A DNA stretch of 64,000 bases from assembly GCF_900141825.1 (NCBI RefSeq), contig NZ_FQYQ01000004.1, positions 62,001 through 126,000 of the forward strand, given 5' to 3'. The first letter of the stretch is position 1. Every line of letters starts with the position of its first letter. This document shows, in pieces, positions 35,682 to 43,584 of this stretch. Source of the DNA: Pseudobutyrivibrio xylanivorans DSM 14809. Its GTDB lineage: Bacteria > Bacillota > Clostridia > Lachnospirales > Lachnospiraceae. Below the pieces are notes generated by a model. It saw only the letters and a list, made by a program, of their open reading frames with translations. It did not search any database and had not been told where the DNA came from. The position numbers and the translations under genes are program-made.

Positions 35682-36686
35682 ATGAATCAACCAATAGATA
35701 TTGTTATTCCCTGGGTAGATGAAAAGGATATAAAATGGCAGCATGAAAAGCAGAAGTATGAGAGCCCTAAGGATTTTGAGGCTTCAAATATGCGTTTTCA
35801 AAGCTGGGATAATTTACAGTTATGGTTCAGGGCTATCGAGGAGTGTATGCCTTGGATTAATGATATCTATTTGATTACCTGCGGTCAGATTCCTGAATTT
35901 TTAGATGAGAATAATCCAAAATTAAAAATAGTATTTCATACTGATTTCATTCCAAAAGAATACCTTCCAACATTTAATTCCAACACTATAGAGATGAACA
36001 TTCATCGAATACCGTCACTATCAGAGAACTTTATTTTATTCAGTGATGATGTTTTTCCTTTGAAGAAAATCGAGGAAGAGTATTATTTTAAAAATAACAT
36101 GGTATGCGATGAGGCTGTAGAAAATATAATCACCACATCTTCATTTGGAGCAGTTTCTAGAAATACACGCTATGCGCAGGTAAACAACATGTTTATCATA
36201 AATAAATATTTCAAGAAACGAGAGGTGCAGGAAAAGAACAGGGATAAATGGTATTGTGAGGATTACGGTGATAGGCTAGAGCGAACAAAGGCCTGTGCTT
36301 ATTGGTACGATTTCCCAGGTTTTTATGATCCTCATATGGCAAATGCAATGAAGAAATCTACACTGTCTAAATTATGGGAGCTAGAACCAGAAGCATTGGA
36401 TGCAGGTTCACGTGATAGATTCAGGGGACATGCAGATGTGACACAGTATCTAATTCGTTACTGGCAAATCTGTTCAGGAGAGTTTGTTCCAAGACGTACA
36501 CAAGGAAAGGTGTTTTTTCCTACGATTGATACATATCATGAGGTTGTCGAGGCGATAGATAATCATCTATATACTATGATAAGTTTTAACGAAAATTGTA
36601 CACCAGAGGAGTTTGAGAGAATGAAGGCTGCAATCAATGGAGCGCTGGAAAGAAGATATCCAAATAAGTGCAGGTTTGAACGATGA
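35682..36686 (+). CDS. Stealth-family sugar phosphotransferase
   Basis: 334 residues. All conserved Stealth blocks are visible: CR1 (IDIVIPWVDEKD), CR2 (FQSWDNLQLWFRAIEECMPW, then INDIYLITCGQIPEFL, LPTFNSNTIEMNIHRIPSLS and ILFSDDVFPLK), and later HADVTQYLIRYWQ. Stealth enzymes transfer sugar 1-phosphates, forming phosphodiester-linked polymers such as capsules and exopolysaccharides. The presence here implies phosphodiester links in the glycan. GGGGGAAATTAG precedes the ATG. The stop overlaps the next start. Confidence 0.93.
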   Translation: MNQPIDIVIPWVDEKDIKWQHEKQKYESPKDFEASNMRFQSWDNLQLWFRAIEECMPWINDIYLITCGQIPEFLDENNPKLKIVFHTDFIPKEYLPTFNSNTIEMNIHRIPSLSENFILFSDDVFPLKKIEEEYYFKNNMVCDEAVENIITTSSFGAVSRNTRYAQVNNMFIINKYFKKREVQEKNRDKWYCEDYGDRLERTKACAYWYDFPGFYDPHMANAMKKSTLSKLWELEPEALDAGSRDRFRGHADVTQYLIRYWQICSGEFVPRRTQGKVFFPTIDTYHEVVEAIDNHLYTMISFNENCTPEEFERMKAAINGALERRYPNKCRFER

Positions 36687-38707
36687 TGGAATGGATTACT
36701 TCAGATAAAATTGCATTATATGGTCTAGGCACAGAAACTGAAAGGCTCATTTCCCAGTGGGGAGGTGGGCCTAAAATTATTGGATTGTTAGATGGGTTTA
36801 GAGAAGAAGGGGAGCTTTATGGCTATCCAATTATTTCACTGCAGCAGGCGGTGGATGCAGGAGTGCAGCAGATACTTGTTGTGGCTAGGCCAGGGTCTTG
36901 TAAAGTTATTGCCAAGAGGATAGGAGAAGTCTGTCGTGAAAACGGGATTTCTGTTTATGATGTCCGTGGCAATGATTTATTAGAAGAGAAAGAAGCTAAA
37001 TTTGATTTTAGTGGGATTAACGTATATACGAAGCAGAGTCTGCTAGCTGCTATTGATGATGTGGATGTAGTAAGTTTTGATTTGTTTGACACACTTATTG
37101 TGAGAAAAGTGTTGTATTACACTGATGTTTTTCAACTGGTGGAATCCAGATTGAAAGCTAACGGTATAGTCATAGATGATTTTGCGTCAAAACGAATTGC
37201 TGCTGAAAAAGAGCTTTCTGTGGGAGCTGCGCCAAAGCTTTCAGATATTTATGAAAGGTTGTTGGCTGAGGAGTCTGTCAAAGAAATAACGGATGGTGAA
37301 TTGGCAGAATTGGAATGGGAAATAGATTCATCATTATTTATTCCTAGAGACGGCATGTTAGAAGTAATTAAGTACGCCAAGGATAGTGGGAAAAAGGTAG
37401 TAGTCACAACAGACTGCTATTACGCCAAGTCACAGCTTGTGGAGATGCTTAGAAGATTTGACTTGGATGTCTTTGATGAAATCTTTGTATCTTCAGAATA
37501 TGGAAAATCAAAGGCAGATGGTCTGTTTGGCGTTGTAAAAGACCAATTTACAGGCAAAAGAATTCTCCATATCGGTGATGATGAATATGTGGATGTGGAG
37601 AAAGCTGCAGAAGCAGGAGTGGACGATTATCGTATATACGGTGCAAAGGATTTGTATGACGCAGTAGGTTGTTTAGGACTGGATGGCTGTGGAGACAGTT
37701 TTGCTGATAAAGTGAAAATTGGCTTGTTGCTCTCGAAATTATTTAATAATCCATTTTTATTTGAGGAAGAAGATAAAAGAATCAAAATAGAAGATGCTAA
37801 GAATATTGGGTATTTTATCTGTGGACCTATGATTTTAGATTTCGCTTTTTGGTTCAGAGAAAAGGTTCAGAAAAACGAAATGGTCAATGTATTGCTATGT
37901 GCAAGAGATGGCTATCTGATGGAGAAGATTTTTGAGAGGCTTTCGCTTGATGTGCAGGGGAGGGTTGCATATTTTCTTACATCCAGAACAGCAGCTATTA
38001 GAGCTGGTATAGATAGTCAGGAAGATTTGGACTATGTGGATAGCATGAAATTCTTTGGAACCGATGATGAGAATCTGAAGACCCGCTTTGGGATTAGTAT
38101 TAGGCCTGAGGAAGATAGAGCACAGGCTATTTTAGAGAAGTCTAAAATCCAAAAGGAGAATTATAAGAGATATTTAGTTGGACTTGGATTGTCAAATGGA
38201 AGAACGGCAGTCTTTGATTTTGTTGCCAAGGGAACCACTCAGCTGTTTTTGAAAAAGATTATTTCACAGGAATTATACGGATTGTATTTTCTACAGCTTG
38301 AACCGGAATTTATGGACAACAAGGGCTTGGAAATAGAATCATTTTATACGGAAGCTGAAAGAGATAAGAGTGTAATCTTTGACAATTACTATATTTTGGA
38401 GACAATTCTTACATCACCAATGCCATCAGTTGATGAGTTTGATGAGAATGGAAATCCTGTATATGCGGCTGAGACAAGAAGCTCAGCTAATTTGTCATGC
38501 GTGGAGCTGATGCAGGAAGGAATCCTGGAGTACGTAGAAGATTATCTAAGCATTGTGCCAGAGGAGCAGCGCGTGAGTAATAAGCAGCTAGACGAGGCGT
38601 TGTTGTCATTGGTTGGAAAGCTTGAAATAACAGATAGCAAATTCAAGGAGCTTGTAGTGGAGGATCCATTTTTTGGAAGAATGACGAATATGGTGGATGT
38701 GTTGTAG
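36683..38707 (+). CDS. HAD-superfamily protein with N-terminal Rossmann-like module
   Basis: 674 residues. About 1-105 is the shared module (KIALYGLGTETERLISQW; QILVVARPGSCKVIAKRI). About 125-320 is a HAD hydrolase: VVSFDLFDTLIV (nucleophile Asp), VVVTTDCYYAKSQL, and HIGDDEYVDVEKAAEAG. About 330-674 is an extra domain seen in large HAD proteins of polysaccharide loci (LLCARDGYLMEKIFERL; VFDFVAKGTTQLFLKKI). The reaction is not known; dephosphorylation of a glycan intermediate is an inference. Two ATG codons overlap the Stealth stop, so the pair is coupled. It ends the glycan locus. Confidence 0.82.
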   Translation: MMEWITSDKIALYGLGTETERLISQWGGGPKIIGLLDGFREEGELYGYPIISLQQAVDAGVQQILVVARPGSCKVIAKRIGEVCRENGISVYDVRGNDLLEEKEAKFDFSGINVYTKQSLLAAIDDVDVVSFDLFDTLIVRKVLYYTDVFQLVESRLKANGIVIDDFASKRIAAEKELSVGAAPKLSDIYERLLAEESVKEITDGELAELEWEIDSSLFIPRDGMLEVIKYAKDSGKKVVVTTDCYYAKSQLVEMLRRFDLDVFDEIFVSSEYGKSKADGLFGVVKDQFTGKRILHIGDDEYVDVEKAAEAGVDDYRIYGAKDLYDAVGCLGLDGCGDSFADKVKIGLLLSKLFNNPFLFEEEDKRIKIEDAKNIGYFICGPMILDFAFWFREKVQKNEMVNVLLCARDGYLMEKIFERLSLDVQGRVAYFLTSRTAAIRAGIDSQEDLDYVDSMKFFGTDDENLKTRFGISIRPEEDRAQAILEKSKIQKENYKRYLVGLGLSNGRTAVFDFVAKGTTQLFLKKIISQELYGLYFLQLEPEFMDNKGLEIESFYTEAERDKSVIFDNYYILETILTSPMPSVDEFDENGNPVYAAETRSSANLSCVELMQEGILEYVEDYLSIVPEEQRVSNKQLDEALLSLVGKLEITDSKFKELVVEDPFFGRMTNMVDVL

Positions 38708-38729
38708 AATATGTAAATTAATTAATAAG

Positions 38730-38758
38730 TTGACAAATGGTTTTCCGGCCTCCATAAT
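38730..38758 (+). promoter_or_regulatory. Promoter of the HTH-HipA-like kinase operon
   Basis: TTGACA (38730-38735), a 17-bp spacer and CATAAT (38753-38758). Transcription should start near 38765, only about 15 bases before the ATG at 38780. Confidence 0.8.
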
Positions 38759-38772
38759 CAAATTATGGAGGC
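38748..38772. promoter_or_regulatory. Perfect 11-bp palindrome over the -10 box (operator)
   Basis: GCCTCCATAAT-CAA-ATTATGGAGGC. It covers the -10 box, the expected start of transcription and the GGAGG ribosome site of the kinase gene. Binding by the kinase's own N-terminal HTH domain would shut off the operon. Since the left arm lies upstream of the expected start site, a DNA operator is more likely than an mRNA hairpin. Confidence 0.75.
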
Positions 38773-38779
38773 TATCTTT

Positions 38780-39865
38780 ATGTCTAATGAGAGAAATGCA
38801 GGGCGAAAGCCATTAATAAGCGAAGAGCAGATAAATGAAATAGAAGAGCGATACAATGGTGGCGAAAGTCTTAGTGCCATTGCTAAGGAGTATGGTGTTA
38901 CTCGTCAGGCGCTTCATAAGAGATTGCAGGATAAATCCAATAAGCCAGTGAAAATTGACTGGATTGAGGATGGAGAATGTGTATCCTCTATGGAGGTTGA
39001 TTTCAAGAGGAGAGGTATAGTTCTTGCAAATTATGCAGTAGAAATATCAAGGCTTCCATTTGGATTTAATGTCCATCCAACATGGCAAAATTTCATTAGC
39101 TTATTGGAAGAAAAATACTTAAAAGAACACGGTGTTGATGAACCTGGAACATATCTGGTTACAGATGATGGGAAAGGTTTTCAGGTAGATGAAGTGCTGG
39201 ATTTGCCCGAAGATTTCCAAGGAGAAATCCCAGTTTTCGAATTTCAAAAGAAAGACCTTATTCTCACCAGAACAGATACTGACGGCTTCCAGATGAAAGC
39301 TATGTCTTCTGATAGAAGGTTATTTATAAAATCTCAGGCAGTGATTTCAGGAGTGGAAATGCAGGATTGGGCAGTGGAGATAATAGCGTCAGATTTGGCA
39401 GAGCAGTTGGGAATTCCATGTGTTAAACAACATCAGTGTAAATTTGCTTTCGGAAATAGAAAGTGGGAAGGTGTATATTCAAAGAATTTTGAGATTGATG
39501 GGTACACATTTTTGTCATTTGAATCATTGATATCAACAGAGCATCTTTCTACTAAAGATGATGCCTTTATAAGAATGGGTAGTCTGGAAAAACTAGAATG
39601 GTGTGCTAATCAGTTGGCACGAATTGGCGGTATTTCCTGTGCGCAGGCAGAGAAATACATGATAGATTTGGCAGTGATAGATTGCCTGGTTGGAAATGTG
39701 GACAGGCATACAAGAAACTTCGGTTTATTCTTTAATTCAAACAAAGGTGAATACTCGATTCCACTAGTGTTTGATAATGGTATGGGCTTGTTTGAGCATG
39801 ACTATTACAGGGACAATTATAAGAGCTTCGAGGAAGCAATGAACAATGTATATGTTTCGCCATAA
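38780..39865 (+). CDS. HTH-HipA-like kinase fusion, ended early by an in-frame TAA
   Basis: 361 residues as read. About 8-50 are a helix-turn-helix (SLSAIAKEYGVTRQALHKRL). From about 60 the chain resembles HipA/CtkA-type protein kinases: LPFGFNVHPTWQNF, a Lys in FIKSQ, the catalytic loop VGNVDRHTRNFG and the metal-binding VFDNGMG. HipA toxins phosphorylate cytosolic targets such as GltX; normally the DNA-binding antitoxin HipB is separate. The TAA at 39863 interrupts the frame, which then stays open and protein-like to 40027. The ATG at 38780 follows GGAGG; the ATG at 38765 precedes it. A small gene follows and is likely its partner. Confidence 0.75.
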   Translation: MSNERNAGRKPLISEEQINEIEERYNGGESLSAIAKEYGVTRQALHKRLQDKSNKPVKIDWIEDGECVSSMEVDFKRRGIVLANYAVEISRLPFGFNVHPTWQNFISLLEEKYLKEHGVDEPGTYLVTDDGKGFQVDEVLDLPEDFQGEIPVFEFQKKDLILTRTDTDGFQMKAMSSDRRLFIKSQAVISGVEMQDWAVEIIASDLAEQLGIPCVKQHQCKFAFGNRKWEGVYSKNFEIDGYTFLSFESLISTEHLSTKDDAFIRMGSLEKLEWCANQLARIGGISCAQAEKYMIDLAVIDCLVGNVDRHTRNFGLFFNSNKGEYSIPLVFDNGMGLFEHDYYRDNYKSFEEAMNNVYVSP

Positions 39866-40027
39866 GGAGAGGATCCTTTTGATTTCTTACTTGAGTTAAA
39901 TAAAAAGTATCATCTAAAGGTAATTTATGAGGGAGTGGAGGAAATTCATTACCTAAAAATTTTGCACACACCATTTGCTGAAGAATACGAAAGGAGGATG
40001 CAGCAGTTATGGCAGAAGTTAGATTAA
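39866..40027 (+). other. Continuation of the kinase frame beyond the TAA stop
   Basis: 53 sense codons in the same frame, opening GEDPFDFLLELNKKYHLKV and ending RMQQLWQKLD before TAA at 40025. The composition is protein-like and the end overlaps the next gene's ATG by 19 bp, as a natural operon end would. Probably the lost C-terminus of the kinase. Confidence 0.7.
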
Positions 40028-40365
40028 TAAATAATCTAAAGGGGATTCTTTATTACATAGATACACCACTGATGGATTTTGAAATAAAGAATCGTGAGCT
40101 TGTAAAGGCTGAAGATATGAGTAAAGGAAAGCTATATCCATGGGAATTAGCCAAGCTGGGTGTATCCTATGGTAGCTTCAATCAGTTTTTTCAGCGCAGA
40201 ACTATGCGCGAGGGTTGCATGTTTTACAGAGAACATCTCAAGGCATTGGGGATGGACAAAATGGATTTTGATTTATATATCAAAAAGAATAATGGAAATA
40301 ATCACTTGGATAATTACTGGGTGAAGTTTGAGGATTTTGGGGCTAAGTGCTTTAATGAACTGTAA
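40009..40365 (+). CDS. Unknown 118-residue partner of the HipA-like kinase
   Basis: Small protein without signal peptide or membrane segment. It opens with RLINNLKGILYYIDTPLMDFEI, followed by LYPWELAKLGVSYGSFNQFF, REHLKALGMDKMDFDLYIKK and NNHLDNYWVKFEDFGAKC. I do not know a characterised family; similar small proteins accompany HipA-like genes in Firmicutes, so an antitoxin or cofactor role is inferred. GGAGG stands 12 bases before the ATG, inside the lost kinase C-terminus. Transcription must come from the kinase promoter at 38730. Confidence 0.65.
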   Translation: MAEVRLINNLKGILYYIDTPLMDFEIKNRELVKAEDMSKGKLYPWELAKLGVSYGSFNQFFQRRTMREGCMFYREHLKALGMDKMDFDLYIKKNNGNNHLDNYWVKFEDFGAKCFNEL

Positions 40366-40373
40366 TCATATGA

Positions 40374-40402
40374 TTGCAGATATATACATATGATGATATA
40401 CT
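40374..40402 (+). promoter_or_regulatory. Promoter of the RelB/PIN pair, with two CATATGAT repeats
   Basis: TTGCAG, 17-bp spacer, TATACT, 30 bp before the ATG at 40433. CATATGAT occurs at 40367-40374 and 40387-40394, two helical turns apart and overlapping the promoter, a likely site for self-repression by the antitoxin. Confidence 0.6.
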
Positions 40403-40432
40403 GTATGTACAAAAGGAGAAAGGAGATTTAAT

Positions 40433-40720
40433 ATGGCAAGTACATTAATTCAATTTCGTGCCGATGATATGGAAAAGTTAGAAGCAATTAAAATTTGCGA
40501 CAAGCTTGGGATAAATCTACAGGCATATCTAAGAATGTGTTTATCTCGTCTTATTTCGGAAAACGGCATTCCATTTAGTATGAATGTTACAGAGATTGAA
40601 GATAATCAGGCTATACGCACAATGCGAGAAATAAGTAGACGATCTGCTGAAAACGGGCTATCAGAAATGTCTTTAGAAGAGATAAATGCTGAGATACAGG
40701 AGGTACGTCGCAATAAATGA
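40433..40720 (+). CDS. RelB/DinJ-family antitoxin
   Basis: 95 residues. The N-terminal ribbon-helix-helix (STLIQFRADDMEKLEAIKIC, then DKLGINLQAYLRMCLSRLI) matches the RelB/DinJ family, which binds DNA as a dimer and masks the toxin through its C-terminal part. Here the next gene encodes a PIN-domain protein rather than the usual RelE/YafQ, an unusual pairing. AAAGGAG lies 8 bases before the ATG. The stop overlaps the toxin start by 4 bp. Confidence 0.85.
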   Translation: MASTLIQFRADDMEKLEAIKICDKLGINLQAYLRMCLSRLISENGIPFSMNVTEIEDNQAIRTMREISRRSAENGLSEMSLEEINAEIQEVRRNK

Positions 40721-41133
40721 TTAAGTACTATGTTGTTTTAGATACTAATGTTATCGTTTCTGCTTTGTTAAAAGCTCAATCAGTGCCTGGAATTATCCTA
40801 GAATTTGTATATAGAGGGATGATAGTTCCAATATACAATAGTGAAATAATTGAAGAGTATAAAGATGTTTTAACTCGACCCAAATTTAAAATACCAGACG
40901 AGGAAGTAGATATTCTTGTTGGGAGGATAACAGAGTTGGGAATCGAATCTACAAGGAAAACGGTTAATGAATACTTCCCAGATTTTAAGGATGTAGTTTT
41001 CTACGAAGTCACAATGAGCGCCAAGGAGAAATATGATGCTAAATTAGTTACAGGAAATACAAAGCATTTTCCAGAAAAAGAATATGTTTTGACACCAAGA
41101 GAATTTTTGGAATTGATAATTAATAATTCGTAA
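40717..41133 (+). CDS. PIN-domain protein, putative toxin RNase
   Basis: 138 residues of the PIN family annotated as putative toxin-antitoxin component. YYVVLDTNVIVSALL carries the first metal-binding Asp (residue 9), a Glu lies in NSEIIEEYKDVLTRPKF, and later acids lie near AKEKYDAKLVTGNTKHF. The last motif has Asp and Asn where family members often have two acids. Such proteins cleave RNA unless bound by the antitoxin. It is coupled to the RelB-like gene by an ATGA overlap and closed by a terminator. Confidence 0.82.
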   Translation: MIKYYVVLDTNVIVSALLKAQSVPGIILEFVYRGMIVPIYNSEIIEEYKDVLTRPKFKIPDEEVDILVGRITELGIESTRKTVNEYFPDFKDVVFYEVTMSAKEKYDAKLVTGNTKHFPEKEYVLTPREFLELIINNS

Positions 41134-41144
41134 ACGTATAAGAG

Positions 41145-41171
41145 TACACCTAAAAGAAGGTGTAATTTTTT
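41145..41171 (+). terminator. Intrinsic terminator
   Basis: TACACCT-AAAAGA-AGGTGTA followed by A and a run of five to six T. Confidence 0.8.
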
Positions 41172-41240
41172 ATAACACCAAATCCGATAAAGCGGATATA
41201 GAAAAATGAATTCGAAATATAGTTAAAGGGATTAGGGAAA

Positions 41241-43073
41241 ATGAATCATATATTTGATAAAGACTATCTGCAGTCTTTGTATTGTCAGTGTGTTAACTTA
41301 TGTGGACCGAGAAAATCTGGAAAAACTACATGGCTAAATGAGGCAAGAGGATATTATTCAGATAATGGGCATCCGGTGATTTACATGGATTTCTCAGATT
41401 GTAGAATAAATAATTATGAAAAGTTTGTATTGTACATAAAAAAGAAGATGTCAAAAGTATACTTAGATGTATTCAAATGCTTTGACAAACCGACAGTTTA
41501 TTATCAAACGATAGAGCATGCACTTAAAATAATCACTGGAGAATGCAATGAAGAAGAGTTGAGAGAAAGCTTGCAATTTATTGTCAATTATTATAGAGGA
41601 AGGCTTCAACAACGTGATAAACGTGCTATGATTTTTATCGATGAAATATCTAAGCCATTGTTATATGCTGCAAAGTATGATTTTTTAGAAGATGTTTACG
41701 ATTTCTATGATGATTTTTTAGATATTGATCATTATGAATTATCAGGTGGAATATTGACTACATCTTTTTTACCAGCAGAAGTGGAATGTCAATTTTATTT
41801 AAAATACATTAGTAGCAAACATGTAAGAAATGTGAAGCCTATAGCTGATTATTGTGTAAATGAGGGGATTAATATAGGTGTTGAGGCAGAGATGGATATG
41901 GGATGGTATAGAACATATGCAGTGACGGAGAGTATGAAGAAATATTTTCAAACTATTTTAGTGTTAAGTGACGAGAATGGAAGTGCATCTCCTGATTATG
42001 ATATTGCTTTAGATGATGAGACAAAAGCTCATATTGCAAGGATGAGAGCATGGGTAGCAGAAGAGAAGATGCTTGAGGCTGAAAGAAAGCGTATTGCAAA
42101 GGAAAAAGAAATTGCTGAATATGCTACGTTGTATGAGGATAATGGGCAGGTGCCATCTTCATTTGTTGGGTTAAGAAATCTTGATATAAACGTAGAAGTA
42201 TGTCCAAAATATGAGGCTATAAATAATATATTAAAGGAAGCATACAAAGCGCTTGGACGTGACACACACTTCTCAGGTGTTTATGATTATTTTCAAAAAT
42301 TGGGGCAAGATGAAGAAATAATCGAAGGCGTTAATAAAGTTTTATGCGAATTAAAAGAAAAGGCGGACGCTTTGGAGACAATAAAAAGCTGCAATATAAG
42401 TTTGCACGACGTTTATTGGGGACGATTTGATGTTCAAAGAACCGATGAGAAAAGAAATGTTAGTGATTTGGCGTTAATAAAAATGTACCTTTCCGCAAAG
42501 GATATATCTGATGCGTTAGCGATATTTTATGATGCTGTGGAATTTATGATAGAAGAGGGGAGAGGTCTTTTTCACGCAAAAGTTACAAGAATTAGTCGTG
42601 ATGATCAGATTTGTATGTGGGTGACAAGAGAAGACTTTTTTGTTTTAGAAAAGTATTTGAAGAAATATGAGGATTTGTTACATAGACCTTTGCAATTTAT
42701 TCCTTATAGAGGATCAATAGGAATTAGTCGAGAATTTTATGATTGGACGAGTCATAATGGGGTTCAGGCGCAGCTGATTAGTACATATTTTTCTAGTGTA
42801 GATTCAGTTGAGAAAATAGATGTTGTTGATATGTATAGCAAGTATGTAAAAGCTTGGAATGGCGAATTTCCGGAAGGAGATGTCTTCACGAGAAAGTTCA
42901 AAGAAAGTAATGCACAGGAATTTATAATACTTATAGAGTCCTTCAGTCTTTTGTTTGGCAAAACAATTATTGATGATAATAACATTTTGCTTAATGGTGA
43001 TGGAAAGCTTTGGCATGCTTTAGGATGTTCCAATAATTGGTACCAGTTAAATAAAAACTTACAGATTGCATAG
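41241..43073 (+). CDS. Orphan P-loop ATPase, large C-terminal region unknown
   Basis: 610 residues. Walker A is GPRKSGKTTW (about 21-30) and Walker B is AMIFIDEIS (about 130-138), as in AAA/ORC-like ATPases; a TTSFLP stretch near 171 could be the sensor. A charged helical segment with AEEKMLEAERKRIAKEKEIA (about 267-292) separates the ATPase part from about 300 residues I cannot assign. No signal peptide. The layout of an N-terminal ATPase with a long unknown effector-like part recalls anti-phage ATPases, but no nuclease or protease motif is visible. Very AT-rich. Placed after a toxin-antitoxin pair and before an XRE regulator. Confidence 0.65.
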   Translation: MNHIFDKDYLQSLYCQCVNLCGPRKSGKTTWLNEARGYYSDNGHPVIYMDFSDCRINNYEKFVLYIKKKMSKVYLDVFKCFDKPTVYYQTIEHALKIITGECNEEELRESLQFIVNYYRGRLQQRDKRAMIFIDEISKPLLYAAKYDFLEDVYDFYDDFLDIDHYELSGGILTTSFLPAEVECQFYLKYISSKHVRNVKPIADYCVNEGINIGVEAEMDMGWYRTYAVTESMKKYFQTILVLSDENGSASPDYDIALDDETKAHIARMRAWVAEEKMLEAERKRIAKEKEIAEYATLYEDNGQVPSSFVGLRNLDINVEVCPKYEAINNILKEAYKALGRDTHFSGVYDYFQKLGQDEEIIEGVNKVLCELKEKADALETIKSCNISLHDVYWGRFDVQRTDEKRNVSDLALIKMYLSAKDISDALAIFYDAVEFMIEEGRGLFHAKVTRISRDDQICMWVTREDFFVLEKYLKKYEDLLHRPLQFIPYRGSIGISREFYDWTSHNGVQAQLISTYFSSVDSVEKIDVVDMYSKYVKAWNGEFPEGDVFTRKFKESNAQEFIILIESFSLLFGKTIIDDNNILLNGDGKLWHALGCSNNWYQLNKNLQIA

Positions 43074-43133
43074 TAATAAAGGATACTTTTACGATATAAT
43101 AAGGATTACTAAGATATAGAAAAGGAATCCTAT

Positions 43134-43469
43134 ATGCAAAAACAAGTTTATGAAAAGATATTTGAATTATTGCAGGCTAAGGGAATGTCTCAAAAGGAGT
43201 TTTCTAAACTAACGGGGATATCTGAAAGCACTATTAGTGACTGGAAACACAAGAGGTTTAATCCAGGGGCAGATAAAATTCCCGTAATCTGTAGAGTTTT
43301 AAATATTTCAGCAGAAGAGCTTTTTGAATTAGATTCACTAGAAAAAGAAGAGGGCAAATATAGATATTACTTATCTAGTGATGAAGCTGAGGTTATAGAT
43401 ATATTCCGTGCCGCTGACAAGGAAAGCAAGAAACATCTATTGTCATATGCGAAGTTTTTGCTTAAATAA
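43134..43469 (+). CDS. XRE-family transcriptional regulator
   Basis: 111 residues. The N-terminal HTH is complete (AKGMSQKEFSKLTGISESTI, then SDWKHKRFNPGADKIPVI), and the rest is helical and may dimerise (EVIDIFRAADKESKKHLLSY). It most likely controls one or both ATPase genes around it. The ATG follows AAAAGGAATCCT. A TATAAT at about 43095 may be its -10 box. A hairpin lies directly downstream. Confidence 0.88.
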   Translation: MQKQVYEKIFELLQAKGMSQKEFSKLTGISESTISDWKHKRFNPGADKIPVICRVLNISAEELFELDSLEKEEGKYRYYLSSDEAEVIDIFRAADKESKKHLLSYAKFLLK

Positions 43470-43478
43470 GAAATGATT

Positions 43479-43510
43479 TCACCTAGCACTAATAATAGAA
43501 CACTAGGTGA
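43479..43510 (+). terminator. Hairpin after the regulator gene
   Basis: TCACCTAG and CTAGGTGA around a 16-base loop, followed by TAAATTTT. The T-run is poor, so it could be a partial terminator. Confidence 0.45.
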
Positions 43511-43584
43511 TAAATTTTACAAATAAAATTCGATAAATAGGATTATTAATAAAAGTTTATAAACACGAACAAAGGAGAGACATA

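Noticed and set aside
38748-38772. Intrinsic terminator of the glycan locus
   Set aside because: The stem is strong but no T-run follows, and it coincides with a good -10 box and ribosome site; an operator explains it better.
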